In this document: positions 1-8,977 of the stretch, piece by piece
Position numbering within the stretch: the stretch's first letter is position 1
Layout of the letters: each line of letters begins with the position of its first letter
Source: CAYZJV01 sp049310885
GTDB taxonomy: Bacteria > Spirochaetota > Spirochaetia > Sphaerochaetales > Sphaerochaetaceae
Assembly: GCF_049310885.1 (NCBI RefSeq)
Contig: NZ_JBMDYO010000004.1
Location: 1-64,000 of the forward strand
Length of the DNA stretch: 64,000 nucleotides
Direction: 5' to 3'
Position numbers and translations under genes: made by a program
The notes under the pieces: generated by a model
Database searches by the model: none
Seen by the model: the letters and a program-made list of their open reading frames with translations, nothing else
What the model was told of the DNA's origin: nothing

Positions 1-70
1 ACACGGAAGTCAAGCCCTCCCACGCCGATGGTACTGCGTTCGTCGCGGGAGAGTAGGTAGCTGCCGGACC
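1..70 (+). rRNA. rrf: 5S ribosomal RNA, 3' part
   Basis: The first 70 bases match the conserved 3' half of bacterial 5S rRNA, including the GGGAGAGTAGGT segment and the terminal GCTGCCGG. A run of T follows at 71-77. The 5' end lies outside the window, so this is the end of a ribosomal RNA operon. Confidence 0.9.
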
Positions 71-77
71 TTTTTTT
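71..77 (+). terminator. T tract after 5S rRNA
   Basis: Seven consecutive T follow the 3' end of the 5S rRNA. The terminal 5S helix plus this T run could act as the intrinsic terminator of the rRNA operon; there is no separate hairpin. Confidence 0.45.
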
Positions 78-87
78 GTTTATTCAC

Positions 88-116
88 TTGCGCAACTTGC
101 GTAACTTACTTATCCT
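88..116 (+). promoter_or_regulatory. Promoter of the degT-nadK-recN operon, leaderless type
   Basis: TTGCGC at 88-93 and TATCCT at 111-116 are separated by 17 bases. The -10 hexamer ends six bases before the ATG at 123, so transcription would begin at or next to the start codon. No Shine-Dalgarno is present before that ATG. Confidence 0.5.
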
Positions 117-122
117 AACATC

Positions 123-1154
123 ATGATTATCCAACTGGAAAAACCCACATTGCGTAGAAAAGATATGGATGCTGTCTTGCAAACCATGGCTGATGAGAAA
201 ATCGGTCCAGGAGAGTTAACTCAACAGTTCATAACTCTTTTGAAAAACTATATGGGTGATGTAGATTTTGTTTTCGCTTTACGCGATAGGTATCATGCAC
301 TCTCTTATGCCTTAACAGCAATTGGAGTAGGTAAAGGTTCTGTTATCGGAGTAAGTGCACTCTCTCCTAAATTCTATGTAGATGTAGCGAACACCTTAGG
401 TGCTACTTTGCAGATATTCGATGTCGATCCCGAAACTGGTGTTCTCTCATTTGAAGAGATATCGAGATACGATACCAGCATGCTTTCAGCTTTACTTCTG
501 TATGAACCATATGGGAATATACCATCAGACTCAGCTTGGAATTCATTAGGCCTCCCTATAGTTGAAGATATTACTGAAAGCTTTGCAAGCGTCTACAATC
601 TTCGTAAAGCTGGTTCAGTCGGTAATATTGTCGTCTGTTCATTTGAGGAATCATGCATAGTATCTACCGCTGGCGGTTCTGCAATCTTGACCGATGATGC
701 CGAAATCGGGTCTTCTCTCGAGACATTGCTCGAATATAGTTATCCCTATCTCGCATTACCGAGTATGAATGCCGCACTAGGAGTAGTACAGTTATCCCAA
801 CTTGATAAGAATCTGAAGAAACGGCGATCGATTCTCGATACTTACCGTAATGCCCTTATGAAAACACGTCATACACAATTCGGAATTCAGGATATAGATT
901 TTGAGATTAATGGCTACGGCTTCGTCGCCATCTTGGATTCAAAACCCTCTATAGCTCAGCAGTTCGCATTGCGATACGAGGTCGCTACAGAGATGGCTTT
1001 TCCCCAAACAGTAATATCGGATTCATTGGAAGCCTTTGAAAGGTTCCCGTATGCAATTCCTTGTGCAACACGAGGGGTCAGGTTTCCACTTTATCCTTTC
1101 TTAGGTAATCAACAAATTATACAGATAGAAAAGGTCATTTCCCATCTGCCGTAG
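123..1154 (+). CDS. DegT/DnrJ/EryC1-fold protein lacking the PLP lysine
   Basis: 343 aa with the fold-type I layout of sugar aminotransferases of the DegT/DnrJ/EryC1/StrS family. The N-terminus fits the family start, and the ED pair at 148-149 matches the aspartate that contacts the pyridine nitrogen of PLP. The segment at 173-185 corresponds to the family motif carrying the Schiff-base lysine, but Cys178 stands where Lys is expected. It therefore probably cannot be a normal PLP aminotransferase; it may be a repurposed or binding-only member. It is first in an operon with nadK and recN, ending nine bases before nadK. The start is ATG 123, which has no Shine-Dalgarno and lies at the predicted +1. 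Substrate unknown. Confidence 0.75.
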   Translation: MIIQLEKPTLRRKDMDAVLQTMADEKIGPGELTQQFITLLKNYMGDVDFVFALRDRYHALSYALTAIGVGKGSVIGVSALSPKFYVDVANTLGATLQIFDVDPETGVLSFEEISRYDTSMLSALLLYEPYGNIPSDSAWNSLGLPIVEDITESFASVYNLRKAGSVGNIVVCSFEESCIVSTAGGSAILTDDAEIGSSLETLLEYSYPYLALPSMNAALGVVQLSQLDKNLKKRRSILDTYRNALMKTRHTQFGIQDIDFEINGYGFVAILDSKPSIAQQFALRYEVATEMAFPQTVISDSLEAFERFPYAIPCATRGVRFPLYPFLGNQQIIQIEKVISHLP

Positions 1155-1163
1155 GAGGCGTAC

Positions 1164-2033
1164 ATGATACAAGTACAAGCCAGGAATATCCGAAGGGTAG
1201 TCATTCTGGCCAATAAGAACAAAGTTGAAGCCGAAACCTTGGTCTCAGATATCCAAAACTATCTGGATGAATTGGGAATTCCCAATGATTGTATCTACAC
1301 AGTAGATGCGGATGAATCTATTGCTTTGCATACAGATTCTGATCTCGCTATCTGCCTTGGTGGTGATGGTACTGTACTCTCATGTGCACGGTTACTGCAT
1401 CCCTATGGAATTCCTATGTTGGCTGTGAATTTGGGGACCTTCGGTTTTATAACTGAAGTCTGTAAGGATGAGTGGAAAGAGGCATTTGAACATTACCGCT
1501 CGGGAACTGCCGAAGTATCCAGACGATTGATGGTGAGAGTTTCCGTGTTTCGTGACGGGAATCGGGTATTCCAAGGACATGGTTTGAATGAGATGACTAT
1601 TGCTGCGTCTGGTATTTCAAAAATGGTATCGCTCGATCTGCTGATCAATGGAACGAATGCGGGAAAGATCCGTAGTGATGGAATTATCGTGGCGACCCCT
1701 ACCGGTTCTACTGGATATAGTCTCGCAGCCGGCGGTCCAATCCTGGATGCTGATCTGGATGCACTGATCATCAACCCAGTATGTCCATTCACTTTATCGA
1801 ACAGACCGTTGGTTATTGCAGGTGAGGATGTTGTTGAAGTGGTCGTAAGAGAGAAGCAGAAAACTCAAATTTCACTCACTGTAGATGGACAGGTCTTCTT
1901 CCCATTGATTGAGGGAGATCGGGTAGTAGTTGAGAAAGCCCGTTCAAAAGCCCTATTGGTTGTCTCTCCTATGAGAAATTACCATGAAGTCATCCGTGAT
2001 AAGCTGAACTGGTCAGGAGGCATGCATGCTTGA
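1164..2033 (+). CDS. nadK: NAD kinase
   Basis: 289 aa, normal length for bacterial NAD kinase, which phosphorylates NAD to NADP using ATP or polyphosphate in the cytoplasm. The diagnostic GGDGT motif is at residues 66-70, with the NE motif near 142 and the glycine-rich SDGIIVATPTGSTGYS segment near 170. A clear AGGAGG lies just before the ATG, overlapping the end of the upstream gene. The recN start overlaps its last eight bases. The pairing of nadK with recN is common in bacteria. Confidence 0.95.
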   Translation: MIQVQARNIRRVVILANKNKVEAETLVSDIQNYLDELGIPNDCIYTVDADESIALHTDSDLAICLGGDGTVLSCARLLHPYGIPMLAVNLGTFGFITEVCKDEWKEAFEHYRSGTAEVSRRLMVRVSVFRDGNRVFQGHGLNEMTIAASGISKMVSLDLLINGTNAGKIRSDGIIVATPTGSTGYSLAAGGPILDADLDALIINPVCPFTLSNRPLVIAGEDVVEVVVREKQKTQISLTVDGQVFFPLIEGDRVVVEKARSKALLVVSPMRNYHEVIRDKLNWSGGMHA

Positions 2034-3681
2034 CCGTATCGATATCGTTAATCTTGCTTTGATCGAGGATATTCACATCGATTTTCATGAAGGTTTCAAT
2101 GTACTCTCAGGAGAGACCGGTGCAGGTAAATCGATAATTCTAGGAGCCATGAGTCTTCTCATGGGAGAAAAGGCAGATGGTTCCTTGGTAAGGACGGGAG
2201 CCTCGGAAGCAAGTGTTGCTGCAATGGTCTCGATTGCACAGAACCATTCAATCTTATCTACATTGGTAGACAAGGGAATCGCCCCAGAGGATGGGAGTCT
2301 TCTCATTAGGCGTGTGGTGAAAAAAAGTGGCCGAGGATCTATCTATATCCAGTCCATACCGGTGACTAGAAGCGATTTATCTGAAATTTCCGATGTGCTG
2401 TTTGATATGCATGGGCAACATGAACACCAGTCTCTCTTAAGTAGTGATAGACAGAGAAGGGTTCTCGATAGTTATGGGAATTTAGGAGAAGATCTCCAAG
2501 CATATGCATCAGAGTACAGGATTTTAGAGGAGTTACATCAGGAATATCTTCGTGTACAGCAGGAATTGGCGCAAGCATCGAAAGAGGAGGATTATCTCTC
2601 TTTTGTGGTGGAAGAATTGGAAAAAGCTCAACTGAAATCGAACGAAGATGAAGAACTTGAGGCTGAAATCGGTGTGTTGAGCCAATATGAGACGATTCAT
2701 GAAAGTCTTGAGTTGGTACATGACAATCTGAAGAACTCAACAGGAGAAGGTGCGGTAAATACCCTTGCCCTGGCAGTTCAGGCAGCGAAAAAGGCTGCTA
2801 GATCTGACATTTCCCTCGAAGAGTTATCCAGCCGATTGGAAACATCACTTTTAGAAGTCCAGGATATTGCAGAGTCTATCCGTGATCGGTTGTCCACTAT
2901 GAGTTTCAGCCAAGCACGATTGGATGAACTGCAATCCAGACTTGCCCAGTTGCAACGATTGAAGAAGAAATATGGTCCCTCGTTGGAAGCTGTGATCTCA
3001 TTCAGGGATGCTTCCAAAGCAAAATTACAGCAAAGTTCCGTTGCAGATGACTATATGCATGATCTATCGAAGAAAATCGAAGTCCAAGAAACATTAGTTG
3101 GTCAACTGGGACTGCGGTTACGGGATAAACGGATAGCAGCCGCTAACAGACTTCAGGAGCAGATAGCAACGCGACTTTCACACCTTGGGATGCCTCATGT
3201 AGTATTCTCTATCGATATCACAGAACGACAACGTACTGTCCATGGATCCGATCAAGTCGATTTCCTGTTTTCGGCGAACTTGGGAGAGCCAAAGAGGAGT
3301 CTCAAGGAGATCGCCTCTGGTGGTGAACTCTCGCGTGTGATGCTTGCAGTGAAGACGGTTCTTGCACAAGATGATGATGTGGAGACTTTAGTCTTTGATG
3401 AGGTGGATGCTGGAATTGGGGGTGCTGTAGCTATCGCTGTGGGTGAACAAATGGCAGAATTGGCAACTACCAGACAGGTCATAGCAATTACTCATCTCGC
3501 ATCGATTGCGGCAAAGGCCGACAAGCATTTTGTGGTACACAAGGAGACGGATGCTGGAAGGACATTCACTAAGATACGACCGGTAGAGAACGATGAACGA
3601 GTACAGGAAATAGCGAGGATGCTCAGCGGTCATGGCAATGACGAGAAAGCCATTGCCCATGCCCGCTCCCTATTATCGTAA
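2026..3681 (+). CDS. recN: DNA repair protein RecN
   Basis: 551 aa, SMC-like ATPase acting early in double-strand break repair. Walker A GETGAGKS is at residues 29-36, a long coiled coil occupies roughly 155-390, and the C-terminal ABC half carries the ASGGELSR signature and the LVFDEVDAGIGG Walker B near 450. Length and domain order are normal. The start overlaps the nadK stop by eight bases, so translation is probably coupled. It converges on the GH57 gene with a 25-base gap and no clear terminator. Confidence 0.95.
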   Translation: MLDRIDIVNLALIEDIHIDFHEGFNVLSGETGAGKSIILGAMSLLMGEKADGSLVRTGASEASVAAMVSIAQNHSILSTLVDKGIAPEDGSLLIRRVVKKSGRGSIYIQSIPVTRSDLSEISDVLFDMHGQHEHQSLLSSDRQRRVLDSYGNLGEDLQAYASEYRILEELHQEYLRVQQELAQASKEEDYLSFVVEELEKAQLKSNEDEELEAEIGVLSQYETIHESLELVHDNLKNSTGEGAVNTLALAVQAAKKAARSDISLEELSSRLETSLLEVQDIAESIRDRLSTMSFSQARLDELQSRLAQLQRLKKKYGPSLEAVISFRDASKAKLQQSSVADDYMHDLSKKIEVQETLVGQLGLRLRDKRIAAANRLQEQIATRLSHLGMPHVVFSIDITERQRTVHGSDQVDFLFSANLGEPKRSLKEIASGGELSRVMLAVKTVLAQDDDVETLVFDEVDAGIGGAVAIAVGEQMAELATTRQVIAITHLASIAAKADKHFVVHKETDAGRTFTKIRPVENDERVQEIARMLSGHGNDEKAIAHARSLLS

Positions 3682-3706
3682 GCACCCTTTAGCTTTTAGT
3701 CCCGTA

Positions 3707-6052
3707 TCAATCAGCCGAGAAATTCAGTGCTATATGCAGGTTATCCAGTAGATTCATGGTGAGAGGGGTAGTGTAGTCCCTTCTCTTCGTTCCAATGATA
3801 TATGGATAGAGCGCTTCTTGTGCTTGTGTTATGATTGGTTGGATCTGTTGCTCCCGAGCCACATTCAAGACTTCAAGAAGATACGATCCCCGCTCATAGG
3901 TGAAACCTTCATTGTGGATAAGAACCGAAACCCTTGCCAATTCTTGGGAGAAGATGCTGTGTACTATATCGTACTCTTTCTGTCGTCCCTTTCGCTTAAT
4001 AAACCCCAGTAGGTGGGATATACTCTCGCGCTTATGTTCCCATGGCAAGGTGTCAGGTGTTGTAAATATTGACCGCAAAGCCCTGAGACATGTTCCCATA
4101 TTTTCAATATACAGAGTTTCTGAAGGTGCCGTCCGGCCATTTTTTACCAACATGGAGTAGTGGCGAATATCATTGGCTATATGATCCAGTTCTTCATCGG
4201 AAATCCGACTCAACGAGTGGTCTATCCATGTATATACCTCATCAAGCATCCGAGGAGGTATGTGGGAAGTCGAGAAAGTATATTCACAGGTGTGCTCCGA
4301 AGCGTTGTCGGTTATCTCCATTTGGACCTTATAACCGTCATCGGGAATGATATCTACATGGGCGACAATAGTATCCTGTTTCAATGTAGTGGTATCGAGT
4401 ACCTCGAATGTGAATGAGCCATCATTTTCAGAACGGTAGGCTGTTAGGGCGTACTTTCCGTATGTGGTCTTCTGGTCTTCTGAACGGGCAAAATTCTTAT
4501 TCATCAAGAAATAGGCACCGGCTTCAGCTTCCCCTCCGACCCCAGTCGCATAACTTTTGGCGATAGTTCTGCCAGAACCTTCTGAGCGTTTGTTGCTCTT
4601 GGCTTCTTTTAGCAAAGGGTAGACCATTTTTTCCAAGTCCGTTTCGGAGAAGCGCTGGTATAGCTCTATGGTACGTACAGCGTAATTGATGTTTTGTCTC
4701 GGTTCTATTCCAGAAAGATCGCTGAAGAACCAACCGCAGGATGTAAAGATGTAGTGTTTATATTTCTGGCCTTCCAACAATTCTGCAAGCATGCGGTGAT
4801 CTTCTATTGTTACTCCAGTACGTGCTTCCCAACGGGAGATGAAGTTTTCTATCGATTCATGCTTGGAAAGGACAGCGGCATAGTCTTGCAGCAAATCATC
4901 CCCTTTCACCTTTTGCAGGAACAATTGATCGACCTTTTCCTTGAACAAAGTGTCCACAGTATCCCCTAGGACGGTAAATGCTTGTCGAAGAGGAGTTCTC
5001 CACTTTTGGTTCCATCCCTGTTCGCCACCGGTATGGCATCCACAATCCTTGTACCACCGTGAAACCCCATGTGAACAACTCCAGCTGGTTCCTCTATTGT
5101 CCTCACCATCATGCAATATCGCTTTCAGGGTTGCAGGATGACGCTCCAGATACGTTGCATAGTTAGAGAGGGTAAAACGGTCATTGTCATTTACTTTTCG
5201 GATAAGCGCAGCTAGCGCCATATCCCCGAAGGGTTCATGGTGTCCATATATTTCGCCATCTGTAGCGGTATGGATTAATGAAGGATGCTGGTCCTTGGCG
5301 ATATGCACCAATTCCTTGTACATCGCATCAGCATCCCGGAGCATATGCCCAAAGCTGATCGAAGAGGCTAATTGTGGATGGTAGAAAAAGGCTGAGACCT
5401 TTCCCCCCTGTTCTCCTTCCAGTATATAAGGTGTATCGAAGGGCACCGAATTTCCATCGACTTGCCTCATCTTACCATCGGTTGTCTCCACTTGGGAACA
5501 CTGCCATGGTGAGAGGATAATAAAAGAGATTCCCGCCTCTGATAGCAAGTCGACCACCATGGGGTTTATCGCCGTCTCTGGCAACCAAATTCCCTCTGGT
5601 TCTCTGTCAAATCTTCTTACAAAGTCGTCTATTCCCCAAAGTATCTGTATCCGAGCATCTTCTCTCGTAGAGAGGGGTAAGATGGTGTGGTTATATGATT
5701 GGGCTATCGCGTTTCCATGTCCAAGTCGTTCTATGCTTCTCTTATCTGCTTCAATAATCTTCCTGTAGGTTGCCTCATGGTGTTTTTCCAGCCAACTGAG
5801 GATGGTCGGTCCGAAATTGAAGGATATATATTCATAGTTGTTCACTATATCTCGTACATGCCCATAACCATCGAGATACCGGCTGAATGCATTTGCCCGA
5901 TAGCAATCGTCATATATTCTCTCATTCCAATCGGAGTAGGGTTTTGCCGATGGTTGTTTAGGTATAATATCGACCAATGGATTCTCTCTGGGCGGTTGGT
6001 AGAAATGTCCGTGAAGAATCAGGTCGCAGTGGGTTTCCCAAGTATTTTTCAT
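3707..6052 (-). CDS. Glycoside hydrolase family 57 enzyme with DUF3536
   Basis: 781 aa. The N-terminal half is a GH57 catalytic domain: the HGHFYQPPRENP segment begins at residue 14, the probable nucleophile Glu159 sits in GIWLPET, and the probable acid Asp265 in ATDGEIYGHHE. The C-terminal half matches the DUF3536 region typical of these long GH57 proteins. The family acts on alpha-glucans; the exact reaction of DUF3536 members is not established to my knowledge. It has no signal peptide, so it is probably cytoplasmic. It is divergent from the DUF4912/GH57 pair, suggesting a shared role in storage or cell-associated alpha-glucan metabolism. Its ATG lies six bases after a predicted -10 element. 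Confidence 0.85.
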   Translation of the reverse strand: MKNTWETHCDLILHGHFYQPPRENPLVDIIPKQPSAKPYSDWNERIYDDCYRANAFSRYLDGYGHVRDIVNNYEYISFNFGPTILSWLEKHHEATYRKIIEADKRSIERLGHGNAIAQSYNHTILPLSTREDARIQILWGIDDFVRRFDREPEGIWLPETAINPMVVDLLSEAGISFIILSPWQCSQVETTDGKMRQVDGNSVPFDTPYILEGEQGGKVSAFFYHPQLASSISFGHMLRDADAMYKELVHIAKDQHPSLIHTATDGEIYGHHEPFGDMALAALIRKVNDNDRFTLSNYATYLERHPATLKAILHDGEDNRGTSWSCSHGVSRWYKDCGCHTGGEQGWNQKWRTPLRQAFTVLGDTVDTLFKEKVDQLFLQKVKGDDLLQDYAAVLSKHESIENFISRWEARTGVTIEDHRMLAELLEGQKYKHYIFTSCGWFFSDLSGIEPRQNINYAVRTIELYQRFSETDLEKMVYPLLKEAKSNKRSEGSGRTIAKSYATGVGGEAEAGAYFLMNKNFARSEDQKTTYGKYALTAYRSENDGSFTFEVLDTTTLKQDTIVAHVDIIPDDGYKVQMEITDNASEHTCEYTFSTSHIPPRMLDEVYTWIDHSLSRISDEELDHIANDIRHYSMLVKNGRTAPSETLYIENMGTCLRALRSIFTTPDTLPWEHKRESISHLLGFIKRKGRQKEYDIVHSIFSQELARVSVLIHNEGFTYERGSYLLEVLNVAREQQIQPIITQAQEALYPYIIGTKRRDYTTPLTMNLLDNLHIALNFSAD

Positions 6053-6058
6053 GTTCCT

Positions 6059-6087
6059 ATAGTACCATATTAGTCCTTCACTGGTAA
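6059..6087 (-). promoter_or_regulatory. Promoter of the GH57/DUF3536 gene, leaderless type
   Basis: On the minus strand, TTACCA (6082-6087) and TACTAT (6059-6064) are 17 bases apart, and TACTAT ends six bases before the ATG. The AGGA between them is only about two bases from the ATG, too close for a normal Shine-Dalgarno. Confidence 0.4.
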
Positions 6088-6117
6088 TAGGGCCTACACG
6101 TCCAAAGGGGTGTTGTG

Positions 6118-6146
6118 TTGACTAATTGTTTCAATTTCTCTACGAT
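6118..6146 (+). promoter_or_regulatory. Promoter of the DUF4912-GH57 operon
   Basis: TTGACT at 6118-6123 and TACGAT at 6141-6146 with 17-base spacing. The same hexamers and spacing recur upstream of dctP. It lies downstream of the GTG that would open the longest reading frame, which supports the later ATG at 6202. Confidence 0.6.
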
Positions 6147-6201
6147 TAAATTGCTTGTATATGATACGAGTTGCATTTCAGCAGACCAGGGAGCGTTTTT
6201 C

Positions 6202-6939
6202 ATGATCACACCCAACATTGAAGCCTTATCTCTTGGAGAGTTGCGGTATATAGCGCGCAAACAAGGAGTTGAGGATGCTGAGATGATGGACCGGGAAGAC
6301 CTTCTGGAGGCTCTTCAGGAGCTCTATGAAGAGAATGAAAGTGGCATAACGGGGGAGGGCGTGTACTATTCTCCCTCTACACAGCGACGGTTCATGAATA
6401 CATTGGTCGAACATGAAGACCATAATGGCAACAATGCTCTACCTGGAGTAGAACAACTTCCGGAAAGTTATTCGGAAACACGGATACACTTGCTACTCAA
6501 GAATCCCTATTGGGCACATGCCTATTGGAGTGTCTGTACGCAAGATTTGTTGAAACTGGACCAGACATGCGAATCATTTGAGTTCTTCTTGCGTGTGACC
6601 ATGCATGAATCAGCCGACCAAAGATTACCGGAAGACAGTTACGATATTGAGATTGGTAAAAGCGATACAAGTTGGAATATCAACCTTCCGGAGCGAGGGC
6701 GCGTATATAGCGTCTCATTGCATTACCAGGATCTTCAGGATGGCACGGGTTTACTTTGCCAGTCTGATACGATAGCGACTCCGAAAAGCTATTGGCTCGA
6801 TCATGCACAAAATCTTGCTCAAGATGATGAGAAATTCTCCCTTTTGTTCTCACCGCTTGTTACCAAAGGTGGTGTAATGGTCGATAATCCCCTTCTCAAC
6901 GAAGTCGTGGAACATATGGACGCAAGGGTGGGAGGTTGA
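6202..6939 (+). CDS. DUF4912 protein with N-terminal SAP-like helix pair
   Basis: 245 aa from ATG 6202, which has AGGGAG eight bases upstream; the longer frame from GTG 6115 would start before the promoter. Residues 5-40 look like a SAP or Rho-N type helix pair (LGELRYIARKQG followed by an acidic helix). The middle carries the DUF4912 signature, LLLKNPYWAHAYWS. DUF4912 proteins are often found beside alpha-glucan enzymes, and a carbohydrate- or polymer-binding role is plausible but unproven. It overlaps the following GH57 gene region, so the two are co-translated and probably work together. Confidence 0.8.
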   Translation: MITPNIEALSLGELRYIARKQGVEDAEMMDREDLLEALQELYEENESGITGEGVYYSPSTQRRFMNTLVEHEDHNGNNALPGVEQLPESYSETRIHLLLKNPYWAHAYWSVCTQDLLKLDQTCESFEFFLRVTMHESADQRLPEDSYDIEIGKSDTSWNINLPERGRVYSVSLHYQDLQDGTGLLCQSDTIATPKSYWLDHAQNLAQDDEKFSLLFSPLVTKGGVMVDNPLLNEVVEHMDARVGG

Positions 6940-6941
6940 TC

Positions 6942-8552
6942 ATGGCAAAGAACTCTATTGGACTCATACTGAATGCACATATGCCCTATATCCGTCATCC
7001 CGAATATCCGAGATTCCTAGAAGAAGATTGGCTATTCGAGGCAATTAGCGAAACCTATCTGCCCATGCTACGAATGTTTAAAAAATTACGTTCAGAAGGG
7101 GTGCCATTCAAACTTACTTTCTCCCTTTCTCCAACTCTTTGCAGTATGCTCACAGACCCGATTCTCCAAGGTCGTTTTACCGATTATCTTAGGTTGCACC
7201 AGGAATTGGGTGAGAAAGAGATTGCGCGGTGTGGAGCTGAAGATACCGAATGTAAGCAACTTGCCCAAATGTATCTTGAAAACATCACTAAGAACCTAGA
7301 AGAATACTTTGAAACATATCAATGTGATATATTAAGTGGTTTTAGAGATCTCGAAGAGTCGGGACATCTAGAGCTCATTACAACTACGGCCACCCATGCC
7401 TTTCTTCCCCTTTTCAGTGAATATCCCTCCGCGGTAGGAGCCCAAGTCGAATTGGCTGTCCAATCGCATATAAACTATTTCAAAAAGCGGCCAAAGGGTT
7501 TTTGGCTTCCCGAGTGCGGTTACTATCCTGGAGTTGAGGAATATCTGCAAAGGGAAGAGATAGAATTCTTTCAATTGTCGGCACAATCGCTCGTCCTCGC
7601 TGAAGAACCAGTTGAGCGCGGTAACTACGCTCCCGTAGCATGTCCAAATGGTGTTTTTGGGTTTGCCCGCGATTTCCATCTGACCAATTTGGTCTGGTCA
7701 AACTTGGAGGGCTATCCAACTGACCCCGCGTATAGAGAATTCTATCGCGATATCGGTTATGACCTTCCTATGGATTATATTAGACCATATATCCATGAGC
7801 CAGAGGTACGGGTTTTTACCGGTTTTAAATATTTTGCGATCACCGGAAAGGGCGTCCATAAAAATTTCTACAGACCAGAAGAGGCCAAGAAACGGGTTTC
7901 AGAACATGCCGCGAATTTCTTATACACAGCGCGTAAGAAGGGTGAGGATCTTGATAAAATTCTCGATCGCGATCCTTTCTTTACCTTGGCATTTGATGCC
8001 GAGTTGTTCGGGCATTGGTGGTTCGAAGGTGTCGATTGGTTGGAAGCCGTATTACGAAAGGCCGCCAAATCAGATGATATCACGTTCGAAACACAGTTGG
8101 ACTACCTGAAGCGTTATCCAGAGTCCCAAGTCTTGCAACCATCGTTCTCCAGCTGGGGTGAGGGTGGCTATAGCGATGTATGGACCGATGGTGCCAATGT
8201 CTGGATATATCGTCATCTGCACAAGGCTATAGAGCGTATGGAGGAGTTGGCTTTACGGTTCCCTGACCAGAGTTCCCTCAAAAAACGGTTCTTGAACCAA
8301 GCAGCAAGGGAAGTTCTCTTGGCCATGGCTTCCGATTGGCCATTCATTATCCACAATGGAACATCGGCAAATTACGCTGAGAAGAGACTCCGGAACCATC
8401 TTGGTAATTTCAATGTAGTATATGAAAACATGTGCAAGAATGCGGTAAATACCGAGTGGTTGGTGAAGGCTGAGAAGAAAAATATCGTATTCCCCGATAT
8501 CGATTATAATATGTTCAATCTCCAAAGTACAAGGAATCGATACAACGGTTAA
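6942..8552 (+). CDS. GH57 1,4-alpha-glucan branching enzyme-like protein (DUF1957)
   Basis: 536 aa from ATG 6942, which has GGAGG six bases upstream; an in-frame TTG at 6936 is less likely. The GH57 motifs are complete: Glu191 in GFWLPECGYY is the probable nucleophile and Asp352 in FDAELFGHWW the probable acid. The C-terminal part fits the DUF1957 helical domain of GH57 branching enzymes, which introduce alpha-1,6 branches into glycogen-like glucans. The protein is cytoplasmic, as no signal peptide is seen. It is coupled to the DUF4912 gene and divergent from a second GH57 gene. Confidence 0.85.
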   Translation: MAKNSIGLILNAHMPYIRHPEYPRFLEEDWLFEAISETYLPMLRMFKKLRSEGVPFKLTFSLSPTLCSMLTDPILQGRFTDYLRLHQELGEKEIARCGAEDTECKQLAQMYLENITKNLEEYFETYQCDILSGFRDLEESGHLELITTTATHAFLPLFSEYPSAVGAQVELAVQSHINYFKKRPKGFWLPECGYYPGVEEYLQREEIEFFQLSAQSLVLAEEPVERGNYAPVACPNGVFGFARDFHLTNLVWSNLEGYPTDPAYREFYRDIGYDLPMDYIRPYIHEPEVRVFTGFKYFAITGKGVHKNFYRPEEAKKRVSEHAANFLYTARKKGEDLDKILDRDPFFTLAFDAELFGHWWFEGVDWLEAVLRKAAKSDDITFETQLDYLKRYPESQVLQPSFSSWGEGGYSDVWTDGANVWIYRHLHKAIERMEELALRFPDQSSLKKRFLNQAAREVLLAMASDWPFIIHNGTSANYAEKRLRNHLGNFNVVYENMCKNAVNTEWLVKAEKKNIVFPDIDYNMFNLQSTRNRYNG

Positions 8553-8558
8553 GATTTG

Positions 8559-8798
8559 CTATTGACGGAGATTGCGCCCCCACCTCTTTAAGATTGCCGC
8601 AGCTTCTTCTAGATCCAGCCTCTCGTAGAGCGCTGGGTTTGATTGGGCTTCGTCTGCATAATCGTTATCCTTATCCCAATCATCGATGGGGTCGGTGATG
8701 AAGCAGCCTGCCGCTTCGATGCACACAATCCAATCATATCCACCTTTTTTTGACCGCCGTCCATAGTATGAACTGCCAACTATATCTTTCTCGTACAT
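8559..8798 (-). CDS. Small hypothetical protein
   Basis: 79 aa, not recognised. The N-terminus is basic and aromatic, followed by WIVCIEAAGCFITDP and then an acidic stretch of Asp and Glu, with a basic helix at the end. No signal peptide or membrane segment is seen. It is supported as a gene by an AGGAGA four bases before the ATG and by a good promoter (TTGCCC-17-TACTGT) directly upstream. It stands alone between the GH57 gene and the divergent mraZ operon. Confidence 0.65.
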   Translation of the reverse strand: MYEKDIVGSSYYGRRSKKGGYDWIVCIEAAGCFITDPIDDWDKDNDYADEAQSNPALYERLDLEEAAAILKRWGRNLRQ

Positions 8799-8816
8799 AA
8801 ACGATCTCCTGGCTGT

Positions 8817-8845
8817 ACAGTACCCACTTTTTGCATCTTGGGCAA
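8817..8845 (-). promoter_or_regulatory. Promoter of the small hypothetical gene
   Basis: On the minus strand, TTGCCC (8840-8845) and TACTGT (8817-8822) are 17 bases apart, placing +1 about 10 bases before the ATG at 8798. Confidence 0.5.
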
Positions 8846-8977
8846 CAGGTGAGTTTTATTCTGTTTTTATACAGATATTGTATATATTGTCAAAATAAAT
8901 ACACCTTTTGGGCTACATCTGTATAGTATTTACATGTATTGCAAGAGAAACCATCCCATATTCCGTCGTATTCAAGG

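Noticed and set aside
6741..6760. TGGCAC followed by a TTGC, looking like a sigma-54 promoter
   Set aside because: The GG to GC spacing does not fit the -24/-12 geometry and the site lies inside the DUF4912 coding region.
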